A DNA stretch of 64,000 nt. It comes from Streptomyces roseolus. GTDB lineage: Bacteria; Actinomycetota; Actinomycetes; Streptomycetales; Streptomycetaceae. The stretch is from positions 1 through 64,000 of the forward strand of contig NZ_BMTV01000009.1 in NCBI RefSeq assembly GCF_014649855.1, given 5' to 3'. The translations under genes and the position numbers were made by a program. Under the pieces are notes generated by a model. It made no database searches, was not told where the DNA came from, and saw only the letters and a list, made by a program, of their open reading frames with translations. This document shows, piece after piece, positions 36,047 to 45,109 of the stretch (position 1 is its first letter; each line of letters starts with the position of its first letter).

Positions 36047-38989
36047 GATGAACAGCTCCTCGGCGATCTGCCGGTTGGTGCGGCCGGCCGCGACCAGGGC
36101 CAGGACGTCCTGTTCGCGGGGGGTCAGGCCGAAGGCGTCGGCCTCGGGCTCCGTGTCCGGGGCCGCGGGGCCGAGGTCGTCCGTCAGGGAGATCCGGGCG
36201 CGGGCGGCGAGCAGTTCGACGTCCTCGCGCAGCGGGCGGGCGCCGAGGGCGACGGCGACGGCGCGGGCCTGCCGGAGCAGGGCGGCGGCCTCGTCGCGCC
36301 GGCCGCCCTCGGCGAGGAGGGCGTCGGCGAGCCGGTGGCGGGCGCGGGCCAGCGGATGGGGCAGGCCGAGCGGGGTCCACGCCTCGACGACCTCGGCCCA
36401 GCGGGCCGCCGTCTCACGGTCCTCGGCGCGGGCCAGCTCCTCGCCGACCTGCGCCGAGTGGGCGGTCCAGACGGGGGCGGGGGCGGCGAGGGACCGGACG
36501 CAGCGGCGGACGGCGGCCAGCGCCTCGGCGCGGCCCTCCTCTGCGGCGGGCAGGCCCCGGCTGTCGGCCTCGGCGGTGACGGCGACGAGGACGAGGGGCC
36601 AGGCGTAGCGGTGGGTCCCGAGCGGGAAACCGGCCTCGGCGACGGCGGCGAGGCGGGCGCGGACGTCGGCGAGCCGGCCTTCGGCGGCGGCCGCGGCGAT
36701 GTCGACGCAGGCCAGCGGGAGGGTGTACTGCGGAATCGGGTCGCGGCCGCCGTAGACGGCGCGGGCCTCGTCGAGGTGACGGGCGGCGGTGGCGCTCTCG
36801 CCGCGGGCGACGGCGATCTGGGCGAGCCGGACGTGGGCGGAGACCCGGGGCTTGGTGCTGGTGACGGAGGCGAGGAGGCCTTCGGCCTCGGCGCGGGCCT
36901 CGTCCCAGCGGCCGAGCGAGAAGAGGGACTCGGCCCGGTTGCCGCGGATCCAGCCGGCGGACTCGACCAGGCCGCGGGTGCGGGTCAGTTCGACTCCGGC
37001 GTCGGCGAGTGCGACGGCCTCGGCGGAGCGGCCGAGGGACTCCAGGGCGGAGGCGATGTTGATGTGCGCGCGGGCCGCCTCGTGGAACTGGCCGAGCGCG
37101 GTGGTCCGTTCGCGTACGGCGTGCATCTCGGCGAGGCCCGCCTCGCGGTCCCCGGCGGCGACCATGATGGTGCCGAGGGTGAGGCGGGCGTTGAGTTCGG
37201 TGGCCTCGGCCTTGACCAGGCGGGCGTACTCGACGGCGCGTTCGGCGGCGGCGAGGGCCTCCGGACCCGGCTTGCGCAGCATGCCCCAGCCGGCGGCGCC
37301 GGCCAGGACGGTGGCGTGGACGGCGGACGGCGGCAGGCCCTTGACGAGTTCCTGGGCGCGGGAGATCTCGGCCCAGCCGTCGCCGCGGCCGAGGTTGGAC
37401 TGGAGCCGGGCCTGCTCGGCCCAGAACCAGGCGGCGCGCAGGGGGTCGTGCTCGTCGTCGCCGTCGAGGAGGCGCAGCGCCATCTTGCCGATCTTGAGGG
37501 CGCGTTCGCGTTCGCCGCAGAGGCGGGCGGCGACGGCGGCCTCGGCGAGCAGGTCGAGGTGGCGCAGCGGGGTGGTCTCGGGGTCGCAGCCGCAGGCGGG
37601 GTAGGACTCGGCGTAGTCGATGGGGCGCAGGCCGGCGCGGATCTCGGCGGGGGCCTCGTCCCAGAGTTCCATGGCCCGTTCGAGGAGGCGGAGCTGTTCG
37701 GCGTAGGCGTGGCGCTTGCGGGTGGCGACGGAGGCGTCGAGGACGGCCGGGAGCGCCTTGGCCGGGTCGTGGGCGTGGTACCAGTACGTGGCGAGGCGGG
37801 TGGCCCGCTCGTCGGGGCGGACGAGGCCGGGGTCGGCCTCCAGGGCCTCGGCGTAGCGCCGGTTGAGGCGGGAGCGTTCGCCGGGGAGCAGGTCGTCGCT
37901 GACGGCCTCGCGGACCAGGGAGTGGCGGAAGCGGTAGCCGTCGCCGTCGGGGACGGCGAGGAGGAGGTTGGCGCCGACGGCGGCGCGCAGGGCCTCGATG
38001 AGTTCGTCCTCGGTGAGGCGGGAGACGGCGGCGAGGAGGCCGTGCTCCACGGTGGAGCCGCCCTCGGCGATGATCCGGGCGACCCGCTGGGCGGGCTCGG
38101 GAAGGGCCTCGACGCGGACCAGGAGGAGGTCGCGGAGGGAGTCGCTGAGCGGGTGGGCGCCGTCGCCGCAGGAGCGGGAGGCGACGAGTTCCTCGACGAA
38201 GAAGGCGTTGCCGTCGGAGCGGTCGAAGATCTCGTCGACGAGGCCGGGGGCGGGTTCGGCGGCGAGGATGCCGGTGAGCTGGCGGTGCACCTCGGCACGG
38301 GTGAAGCGGGAGAGCTCGATGCGGCGGATGGTGCGCATCCGGTCGAGTTCGGCGAGCAGCGGGCGCAGCGGGTGGCGGCGGTGGATGTCGTCGGCGCGGT
38401 AGGTGGCGACGACCACGATCCGGCCGCGGCGCAGGGTGCGCAGCAGATAGGTGAGGAGGTGGCGGGTGGAGGTGTCGGCCCAGTGGAGGTCTTCGAGGAC
38501 GAGGACGAGGGTGCGGTCGGCGGCGAGCCGCTCCAGCAGGCGGACGGTGAGCTCGAAGAGGCGGGCGGTGGCGTCCTCGTCGCCGGCGTCGGCGCCGCCG
38601 GGGTCGCCGAGCTCGGGCAGCAGGCGGGCCAGTTCGCCCTCGTGGCCGTCGGCGGCGGCGGTGAGCTCCTCGGGAAGGAGGCGGCGCAGGGTGCGCAGGG
38701 CGGTGGAGAAGGGGGCGAAGGGCAGTCCGTCGGCGCCGAGCTCCACGCAGCCGCCGAGGGCGACGACGGCGCCGGCGTCGCGGGCCGCGTCGCGGAACTC
38801 CTCGACGAGCCGGGTCTTGCCGACGCCGGCCTCGCCGGCGACGAGCAGCGCCTGGGGCTCTCCCGCGGTCGCGCGGGAGAGCGCCTCGGTGAGGGCGGTG
38901 AGTTCGCCGGCGCGGCCGACGAAGACGGGGCTGACGGACCTGGTCTCCACGGCGCCGAGCATCGCACAGGCGCCCCGCCGGTCGCTCAT
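35930..38989 (-). CDS. LuxR family regulator with AAA+ ATPase domain (LAL / MalT-like)
   Basis: 1019 aa. N-terminal AAA ATPase: Walker A LLVAGEAGVGKTRLVEEF near residue 50, Walker B LVLVLEDLHWAD near 165, then VVATYRADDIHRRHPLRPLL. The middle ~500 residues are TPR-like helical repeats rich in Ala/Glu. The C-terminal ~65 residues are a LuxR HTH: LTPREQDVLALVAAGRTNRQ then IAEELFISPKTASVHVSHIL. Large LAL regulators usually activate a pathway when ATP and an inducer bind. None of the neighbours is an obvious target. ATG at 38989; another in-frame ATG 9 codons on is possible. Its 3' end overlaps antisense the repeat-bearing gene. Confidence 0.92.
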   Translation of the reverse strand: MSDRRGACAMLGAVETRSVSPVFVGRAGELTALTEALSRATAGEPQALLVAGEAGVGKTRLVEEFRDAARDAGAVVALGGCVELGADGLPFAPFSTALRTLRRLLPEELTAAADGHEGELARLLPELGDPGGADAGDEDATARLFELTVRLLERLAADRTLVLVLEDLHWADTSTRHLLTYLLRTLRRGRIVVVATYRADDIHRRHPLRPLLAELDRMRTIRRIELSRFTRAEVHRQLTGILAAEPAPGLVDEIFDRSDGNAFFVEELVASRSCGDGAHPLSDSLRDLLLVRVEALPEPAQRVARIIAEGGSTVEHGLLAAVSRLTEDELIEALRAAVGANLLLAVPDGDGYRFRHSLVREAVSDDLLPGERSRLNRRYAEALEADPGLVRPDERATRLATYWYHAHDPAKALPAVLDASVATRKRHAYAEQLRLLERAMELWDEAPAEIRAGLRPIDYAESYPACGCDPETTPLRHLDLLAEAAVAARLCGERERALKIGKMALRLLDGDDEHDPLRAAWFWAEQARLQSNLGRGDGWAEISRAQELVKGLPPSAVHATVLAGAAGWGMLRKPGPEALAAAERAVEYARLVKAEATELNARLTLGTIMVAAGDREAGLAEMHAVRERTTALGQFHEAARAHINIASALESLGRSAEAVALADAGVELTRTRGLVESAGWIRGNRAESLFSLGRWDEARAEAEGLLASVTSTKPRVSAHVRLAQIAVARGESATAARHLDEARAVYGGRDPIPQYTLPLACVDIAAAAAEGRLADVRARLAAVAEAGFPLGTHRYAWPLVLVAVTAEADSRGLPAAEEGRAEALAAVRRCVRSLAAPAPVWTAHSAQVGEELARAEDRETAARWAEVVEAWTPLGLPHPLARARHRLADALLAEGGRRDEAAALLRQARAVAVALGARPLREDVELLAARARISLTDDLGPAAPDTEPEADAFGLTPREQDVLALVAAGRTNRQIAEELFISPKTASVHVSHILAKLGVSGRGEAAALAHRLHLLAAPR

Positions 38990-38996
38990 ACGGGGG

Positions 38997-39176
38997 TCAC
39001 GCGATCCGGGCGTAGCGGTCGCGGTCCGTACTCACCCGCCCTTCGGGTTCCCGGTGGCCGGCCTTCGCGGCGCGGGCGGCCTTGGCGGCGCGGGCGGCCT
39101 CGCGGCCGAGGCGCTGGGCGGCGGCCTCGCGGACCAGCTCGGCGTGGGCGGTGCGGTGGAGTTCGTACGCGAACAT
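38997..39176 (-). CDS. Small basic hypothetical protein (59 aa)
   Basis: MFAYELHRTAHAELVREAAA then an Arg/Ala/Lys-rich helical stretch (RAAKAARAAKAGHRE). GGGAGC lies 6 bases before the ATG. I recall short Streptomyces proteins beginning MFAYELH.., function unknown. Probably one amphipathic helix; no signal or membrane span. Ends 7 bases before the LuxR regulator start, so it is in its operon. Confidence 0.65.
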   Translation of the reverse strand: MFAYELHRTAHAELVREAAAQRLGREAARAAKAARAAKAGHREPEGRVSTDRDRYARIA

Positions 39177-39322
39177 GGGGTGCTCCCTGGGCCGTGGTGT
39201 CGGTATCGCTCCTCGCGATGCCTCCACCTTCCTCGCCCGGCCGGTGGCGGGGCATCGGGCGAGTGCCGCATGTTCGCGGTGCGGGGGTCCTTAGGGAGGT
39301 CCCGGGGATGCCTTAGACGGCC

Positions 39323-41563
39323 TCAGACGGTGTCCTCGGTGATCCGTACGGTCCCGCTGTCGCTGCCGGTCCCGCGCTGGGCGGGTACGGCGGCGCGGGT
39401 CTCCGCGGCGGCCCGGGATTCCGGGGGCTCGATGCTGATCCGGGGCAGGATCCGGTCGAGGCTCCGGGGCAGCCACCAGTTGGCGCCGCCGAGCAGGTGC
39501 ATGAGGGCGGGGACGAGGAGGGTGCGCAGCACGAAGGCGTCGAGGGCGACGGCGGCGGCGAGGGCGATGCCGAACATCGCGATGACCCGGTCGCCGGAGA
39601 GGACGAAGGCGAGGAAGACCGAGATCATGATGACCGCGGCGGAGTTGATCACCCGGCTGGTCTCGGCGAGGCCGACCCGGACCGCCCGCCGGTTGTCGCC
39701 GGTTTCCAGCCACTCCTCGTACATCCGGCTGACCAGGAAGACCTGGTAGTCCATGGACAGGCCGAAGAGGACCGAGACCATGATCACGGGGAGGAAGGGT
39801 TCGATCGGGCCGGAGCTGCCGAGGCCGAGGAGTTCGCCGCCCCAGCCCCACTGGAAGATCGCGACGACGATGCCGAAGGCGGCGGCGACGGCGGCGACGT
39901 TCATGGCGGCGGCCTTCAGCGGGATGCCGATGGACCGGAAGGCGAGCAGCAGGAGCAGGCAGCCGAGGGCCACGACGGCGCCGACGAAGAGCGGCAGCTT
40001 CCCGACGATGATCTCGGCGAAGTCGTCGTACGAGGCGGTGACGCCGCCGACGTGGACGTCGAGGGAGGTGCCGGTCTTGGCGGCCGGGACGACGTCCTGG
40101 CGGAGCCGGTCGACGAGCTCGCTGGTGGCCTTGGACTGCGGCGAGGAGTCCGGGACGACGGTGAGGACGGCGGTGTCGCCGGAGCCGTTGTAGGTGACCG
40201 GGGAGACCGAGGCGACGCCCTTGGTGGCGGCGAGCGCCTCCGGGAGCCGGTCGAGGGCGACACGGTCGTCGGCGCCGTCGAGGCTCGCGACGAGGGTGAG
40301 CGGGCCGTTGACGCCCGGCCCGAAGCCCTCGGCGAGGAGGTCGTACGCCTGCCGGGTGGTGGCGGTGGCCGGATTGTTGCCCTGGTCGGAGGTGCCGAGG
40401 TGGAGCGAGAGCGTCGGCAGCGCGAGGACGGCCATGACGACGACGGCGACGGCCCCGAGGAGCTTCGGGTGGCGCTCGACGAAGGCGGACCAGCGGGCGG
40501 CGAAGCCGGTGGGCAGCTCGGGCCGCGGCCCGTGCTCGGCGAGCGCGCGCCGTTCGCGCCGGGAGAGGGCGCGCATGCCGATGAGGGAGAGCAGCGCGGG
40601 CAGCAGGGTGACGGAGGCGGCGACGGTGAGGACGACGGTGAGAGAGGCGGCGATCGCGACGCCGTTGAGGAAGCTCAGCCGGAGGATGAGCATGCCGAGG
40701 AGGGCGATGCAGACGGTGGCGCCGGCGAAGACGACGGCCCTGCCGGTGGTGGCGACGGCGGTCTCGGCGGCCTCGGCGACGCCCAGGCCGCGTTTCAGGC
40801 CCTTGCGGTGCCGGGTGACGATGAAGAGGGCGTAGTCGATGCCGACGCCGAGGCCGATGAGCATGCCGAGCATCGGGGCGAAGTCGGCGACCGTCATCAC
40901 GTGCCCGAGGAGCACGATCCCCGAGTAGGCGATGCCGACGCTGACGAGGGCGGTGGCGATGGGCAGCAGGGAGGCGGCGAGGGAGCCGAAGGCGAGGAAG
41001 AGGACGACGGCGGCGACGGCCACGCCGACGGCCTCGGCGATGTGCCCGCCGGGCGCCTCGGTGAGGGCGACGGCGCTGCCGCCGAGCTCCACCCGGAGCC
41101 CTTCGGTGCCGGCGGCCTTCGCGGTGTCGACGAGCGCCCGCGCCTGCTCGACGGGGATGTCGTCGGCCTGCTCGCGGAAGGTCACGGTGGCGTAGGCGGT
41201 GCGCCCGTCCTCGCTGACCTGCCCGGGCGCGGCCCCGGTCCCGTACGGGGAGGTGACGGCGGCGACGCCGGGCAGGGCGGCGACCTCCGCCAGCATCGGC
41301 CGGACCCGCTCCTGCACGGCGTCGGCGCGGACGCTGCCGTGCCCGGTGTGCCAGACGATGGTGTCGACGTCGCCGCCGAGCCCCTGGAAGCCCCGGTCGA
41401 GGAGGGCGGTCGCCCGCCCGGACTCGGTGCCGGGCACCTCGTAGTCGTTGGAGTACGCGCTGCCGGCGAAGGCGGCGGCGCCGCCGATCCCGACGAGGGC
41501 GAGGACCCACAGGAGGACGGCGACGAGGCGGTGCCGGATGAACCACCGTGCGATGGCTGCCAA
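39323..41563 (-). CDS. MMPL family transporter (RND-like lipid/drug exporter)
   Basis: 746 aa. Two halves, each with one membrane span, a ~150-residue extracellular loop and five further spans. First half: RHRLVAVLLWVLALVGIGGA then GVGIDYALFIVTRHRKGLKR in TM4-5, the MMPL signature (GVGIDYALFIV). Second half: FGLSMDYQVFLVSRMYEEWL, its mirror (GLSMDYQVFLV). Streptomyces MMPL proteins move lipids or hydrophobic metabolites using the proton gradient via these Asp residues. A CAAACG-TGAT-CGTTTG palindrome lies 48 bases upstream, suggesting repressor control. Confidence 0.93.
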   Translation of the reverse strand: MAAIARWFIRHRLVAVLLWVLALVGIGGAAAFAGSAYSNDYEVPGTESGRATALLDRGFQGLGGDVDTIVWHTGHGSVRADAVQERVRPMLAEVAALPGVAAVTSPYGTGAAPGQVSEDGRTAYATVTFREQADDIPVEQARALVDTAKAAGTEGLRVELGGSAVALTEAPGGHIAEAVGVAVAAVVLFLAFGSLAASLLPIATALVSVGIAYSGIVLLGHVMTVADFAPMLGMLIGLGVGIDYALFIVTRHRKGLKRGLGVAEAAETAVATTGRAVVFAGATVCIALLGMLILRLSFLNGVAIAASLTVVLTVAASVTLLPALLSLIGMRALSRRERRALAEHGPRPELPTGFAARWSAFVERHPKLLGAVAVVVMAVLALPTLSLHLGTSDQGNNPATATTRQAYDLLAEGFGPGVNGPLTLVASLDGADDRVALDRLPEALAATKGVASVSPVTYNGSGDTAVLTVVPDSSPQSKATSELVDRLRQDVVPAAKTGTSLDVHVGGVTASYDDFAEIIVGKLPLFVGAVVALGCLLLLLAFRSIGIPLKAAAMNVAAVAAAFGIVVAIFQWGWGGELLGLGSSGPIEPFLPVIMVSVLFGLSMDYQVFLVSRMYEEWLETGDNRRAVRVGLAETSRVINSAAVIMISVFLAFVLSGDRVIAMFGIALAAAVALDAFVLRTLLVPALMHLLGGANWWLPRSLDRILPRISIEPPESRAAAETRAAVPAQRGTGSDSGTVRITEDTV

Positions 41564-41610
41564 AGGACGTGCTCCCTGCCTGGATCGGTGCTCGCGCCCA
41601 CTGTCGCAGC

Positions 41611-41626
41611 CAAACGTGATCGTTTG
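41611..41626 (-). promoter_or_regulatory. Palindrome upstream of the MMPL gene
   Basis: CAAACGTGATCGTTTG, 6-base arms and a 4-base centre, 48 bases before the start codon: a likely TetR-type operator. No regulator gene is adjacent. Confidence 0.4.
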
Positions 41627-41672
41627 CCCGTTTCGTGTCGATCCTCACAGGGGGTGCGGGACGCCGGAAGCG

Positions 41673-42233
41673 TCACGCGCAGGAGAGCTCGCTGCGGAAG
41701 TACGCCTCCAGATCGCGCATCATCGAGGTGAGGGCCGCCCGGCTCTCGTCCGTCTCGGGAGTGTGGGAACTGATTCCGAGGAGGACCGTCTTCTCCTTGT
41801 TCGGATCCCGCTCGCGATCCGTGTGGAACGCGGACCGGTCGCAGGAGACGTACTTCTCGATCCTCCCCTTCGAGAACACGGGCACGCCGGTCACCTTCGC
41901 CGCGTCGGGACCAGGGCCCTCCCACGTCCTGCCGTCCAGGGACCAGCGGTCGTGCTTTCGCTCGACCATCACGTAGACGTTGGATCCGTCACGGGTACGG
42001 AGAAAACAGCCGGAGTCGCTTCCGATGCCCTCCGGGTACACCCGCCGGATCGTCCGGAGGCCGCCGTACTGTACCTCCGGGCCCGAGCCGAGCAGAACCC
42101 TCAGGTCGCCCTGGTTGAACACGCCCCAGCAAGCGGCCTCCGGGATGTCCGGCGGCGCCTCGCCACACCCCGCCAGCAGGGTGCCGATCCCCAGGACCGC
42201 CGCGCACGCCCGCGCCACGCGCCCGCCGCTCAC
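41673..42233 (-). CDS. Lipoprotein 2 of cassette A
   Basis: 186 aa from the GTG that overlaps the upstream stop (GTGA); an ATG at 42260 would overlap the previous gene more. Lipobox GTLLAGCGE near residue 23. The mature part contains ACWGVFNQGDLRVLLG, a mid-chain Cys (DSGCFLRT), KYVSCDRSAF and a terminal EAYFRSELSCA. Spacing of Cys, Trp and the C-terminal helix matches lipoprotein 1 just upstream, so they are diverged tandem paralogues. Last gene of the 45541-41673 operon. Function unknown; could sense, chaperone or neutralise the secreted partners. Confidence 0.7.
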   Translation of the reverse strand: MSGGRVARACAAVLGIGTLLAGCGEAPPDIPEAACWGVFNQGDLRVLLGSGPEVQYGGLRTIRRVYPEGIGSDSGCFLRTRDGSNVYVMVERKHDRWSLDGRTWEGPGPDAAKVTGVPVFSKGRIEKYVSCDRSAFHTDRERDPNKEKTVLLGISSHTPETDESRAALTSMMRDLEAYFRSELSCA

Positions 42234-42811
42234 GCACCACCCGCCGCACTTCCGGGGCACTTCAGCTCGCGCTGGGCGAAGGCCATGAACTCCTTCATCA
42301 GCGCCGGCAGGGCGGCCTGGAGCTTGGACTTGTCGGGGGCGTCGTCCGCGGTGATTTCCAGCTCGATGTACTTCCCCGGCGAGTTGGGATTCTTGGCGGG
42401 TTCGCAGGTGAAGTAGGCGAGAGCACCCCTGTCGAAGATGATGCCCTTCTCCCCCACGTCAAGCGGCTTGGGATCGGCCGAATCCCACGACGACCATTCG
42501 ATGGATTCCTCGAACTTCTCAAGGTCGGCGCTGGCCTGGAACTTGGTGTTGCCGTCGACGTAGAGGGTGCAGATCGCCGAGTCGACGTCCCCGTTCAGCA
42601 CGAAGGATCGACCGGCCAAAGGGGAGAATTCCGCCTTGTCCCCGGGCGGCAGGAGGGGGGTCACGTCACTCCCGGCGAACGCTCCGCCCCAGCAGATGCG
42701 CTTGGGCAGTTCGGGGACGGCTTTCTCCTCGCCGGCTGCGCAACCCGCCAGAAGGCCTGCCGTGACCACGGCTGTCGACACCGCTGCGGCAGTGCGGGTG
42801 AATCGACTCAT
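42230..42811 (-). CDS. Lipoprotein 1 of cassette A
   Basis: 193 aa from the second ATG (MSRFTRTAAAVSTAVV), for which GGAG has an 8-base gap; the ATG at 42817 would leave only 2. Lipobox TAGLLAGCAAG. The mature part has RICWGGAFAGSDVTPLLPPG, DSAICTLYVDG, SSWDSADPKPLDVGEKG, AYFTCEPAKN and the terminal FMAFAQRELKCP: the same CWG-C-C-C layout as lipoprotein 2. Adjoins the end of the 758-aa gene (stop and first ATG overlap), so translation is coupled. Confidence 0.72.
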   Translation of the reverse strand: MSRFTRTAAAVSTAVVTAGLLAGCAAGEEKAVPELPKRICWGGAFAGSDVTPLLPPGDKAEFSPLAGRSFVLNGDVDSAICTLYVDGNTKFQASADLEKFEESIEWSSWDSADPKPLDVGEKGIIFDRGALAYFTCEPAKNPNSPGKYIELEITADDAPDKSKLQAALPALMKEFMAFAQRELKCPGSAAGGA

Positions 42812-42813
42812 GA

Positions 42814-45090
42814 TCATTTCTCCCCGGAAATCCGGACGACGGCGAAATCGCGACCGATGGCATGCGCCGATGCCGTCTCGGTCGAGGCGGAACCCGCATA
42901 GTCCTGAATCTGGGCTTGCGTGAGCCCGGCTGCCTTCCCAGCCCGCTCCACAGCAGCCTCGGCGGATGCTTTGGCAAAACCCTCGGCTTTCCCATAGCCC
43001 GACGCGGCTTCATGGCGGGCCTCGGTCGACTTGTCCTCCTCCGCATCCTTCACGATGGACTCGGTGATGTCTTCCTTGATCCAGCCGATGATGTCGCCGC
43101 CCACGGGCAGCATCTCGACGTACTTGGCTCCCACGAGGTCGATCCAGCGGTTCGCCCACTTGGCGTTCTCCGCGACGCCCTCGTTGTACTCCTTGTCCTC
43201 GCGCGCCGCGGCGTCGACGACGGCCTGGGCCCTCGCCTCGCTCATCATGCCCGCGATCTCACCGCCCGGGTGGACGGCGTTCCGCACGGCCTCGCCCGTG
43301 TCGGCGTACTTCTCCGGGTTCTGGAAGACGTCGGACACGAGGGCCGTGGTGAACGCCTGCTGGGCGTTGGTGATCGCACCGTACGCGTCGGGGTCCTGGC
43401 CGACCGCGCCGAGGAACTGGGCCATCTTCGCCTTCTCGAACTCCGCCCTCTCCCCGAAGGGCTTGATCCGGTCCGCGCCGTTCTCGGCGGTGGCCTGGAG
43501 GTCCGGCATGTACTCGGCGGCCATGTTGCCGAGGTTCGGGGCGATGCCGGCGAGCGGGCCGTCGTCCACGGCGAGCCCCGGTGACGTGCCGATCTTCTCG
43601 ACCACCTTCTCCATGACGCTCGCCATGGTCTTGGTGTGCTCCACGGGCTTCGCGTTCTCGTCGCCGGGGACGCGGCCGGTGACGGCGGCCTCCAGGGCGT
43701 TGCCGGTGGCCGCCTGGCCGGGGTTCGGCTCGCCGCCGGAGACCGTGTCGTAGTAGTCGTCCGTGGGCTTCTTGTCGAGCATGTGGTCGACGACGCTCTT
43801 CGCGTCCTTGCCCGTGAGCTCCTCGTCGGCGAGGGTGACGATGCCGTCCTTGTTCGTGTCGCCGCGCAGCTGCTCGTCGAAGAAGGCCGCCGAGGCCGCC
43901 GGGTTGTTGGCCATGGCCTCCATGAGGCCGGTGAGGGGGTTGAAGCCCTTGCCGCCGTTCTCGTCGAGGTTGATGCGCACGTCCATGTTCGTGGGCAGGG
44001 AATGGGACCAGCGGCCCGGGTCCTCCCGGTCCATGGCGACCATGTCCCGGCCGACCGACACCAGGAAGTCCTTGTCGTACGTGCCCTCCCGGAGGAGGCC
44101 GCTCAGGGCCTGGTAGCCGTAGATCTTCGAGAAGCCGACGCCGGGGACGTCGAGCTCCTTGCGGCCGGACTTCAGGAGTCCTTCGGTCCACGCCACGTCG
44201 AGGTGGTTCGGGGTCGTCCGCTGGGTGGCGAGGCCGAGCATGGCGCCCATGTCGGCCTGGATGTTGCGGACCATGTCGACGCGGTCCTGGCCGGCCGGGC
44301 CGAGGGACGTCGCGTTCAGCGACATCTTCGCGTACGCGTCGAGCGTGCCCTCGGGGCCCACCCAGCGGTAGAAGCCGGTCGCGAACTCGGGGTCGTTCCG
44401 GTTGTCGTCGAGGAGGTCTTCCAGCTCCTTCAGCTCGGCGACGTTCCGCGCCGTGCCGCCGTCGCCGGTGACCTTCTTCAGCAGCTCCGCGGCCCGGGCG
44501 ACCTGCTCCTCGTCGAGGCTCTTGTAGGTGGGGGCGGTGAAGTCGTGGTCGTCCTTCACGTTCGCCGCGAGCGCGCGCCTGAGCGAGTCGTCGGCGTCGG
44601 CGCAGTCCTCGACGATGCGGTCGATCTTCGCCTGCCAGGAGGCCACGGCCGCCTTCTGCTTCCGCACGGCCTCGGCATAGCCCGCCCGGTCCGGGTCGTG
44701 GCGCGCCCCCACGTCCTTCTCCAGGTCGTGCCGCGGCGTGACCTTGCCCTTCGCGTCGACGTGGACGCCGGCCGCCGGGCCCTCCTCGTCCCTGATCCTG
44801 ACGAGGGCGTCCCGGGCCGTCAGGAAGGAGGTGTGGGCGTCGGCGAGCAGCAGTTGGATGCCCTTGGCCTGCGCCTCGGCGTCCGCGAACTCCTTGACCG
44901 TCTTGTCGACGAAGGGCCGGGTGACGTCGGAGTTGACGCCCTGCCACTGGGCCTTGTCGGTCTTGGCCTTCATGCCGTCGCGGGCGTCGGTGGCGAGCGT
45001 CTTCAGCTTGGCCGCCATCTCCGACCAGTCGTCCGCGGCCTCCTTCAGCTTGGCGACGGGCGCGTTGACGACGTCATCGAATGTCAGCAC
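42814..45090 (-). CDS. Large WXG-linked protein of cassette A (probably DUF6571)
   Basis: 758 aa, mostly acidic helices, no signal peptide or clear membrane span. It begins MLTFDDVVNAPVAKLKEAAD, then a helical hairpin with AKTDKAQWQGVNSDVTRPFV, where W-x-G at the hairpin turn is like WXG100/ESX-type secreted proteins. The middle has DAYAKMSLNATSLG and FLVSVGRDMVAMDREDPGRW, which I associate with a Streptomyces family called DUF6571, plus a Ca-binding-like DTNKDGIVTL. The C-terminus contains LPVGGDIIGWIKEDI and an Ala/Glu helix. Likely type VII secretion-related substrate or surface protein; no enzyme motif recognised. Confidence 0.65.
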   Translation of the reverse strand: MLTFDDVVNAPVAKLKEAADDWSEMAAKLKTLATDARDGMKAKTDKAQWQGVNSDVTRPFVDKTVKEFADAEAQAKGIQLLLADAHTSFLTARDALVRIRDEEGPAAGVHVDAKGKVTPRHDLEKDVGARHDPDRAGYAEAVRKQKAAVASWQAKIDRIVEDCADADDSLRRALAANVKDDHDFTAPTYKSLDEEQVARAAELLKKVTGDGGTARNVAELKELEDLLDDNRNDPEFATGFYRWVGPEGTLDAYAKMSLNATSLGPAGQDRVDMVRNIQADMGAMLGLATQRTTPNHLDVAWTEGLLKSGRKELDVPGVGFSKIYGYQALSGLLREGTYDKDFLVSVGRDMVAMDREDPGRWSHSLPTNMDVRINLDENGGKGFNPLTGLMEAMANNPAASAAFFDEQLRGDTNKDGIVTLADEELTGKDAKSVVDHMLDKKPTDDYYDTVSGGEPNPGQAATGNALEAAVTGRVPGDENAKPVEHTKTMASVMEKVVEKIGTSPGLAVDDGPLAGIAPNLGNMAAEYMPDLQATAENGADRIKPFGERAEFEKAKMAQFLGAVGQDPDAYGAITNAQQAFTTALVSDVFQNPEKYADTGEAVRNAVHPGGEIAGMMSEARAQAVVDAAAREDKEYNEGVAENAKWANRWIDLVGAKYVEMLPVGGDIIGWIKEDITESIVKDAEEDKSTEARHEAASGYGKAEGFAKASAEAAVERAGKAAGLTQAQIQDYAGSASTETASAHAIGRDFAVVRISGEK

Positions 45091-45109
45091 GGCGGTTCCC
45101 CCGGGTCCT

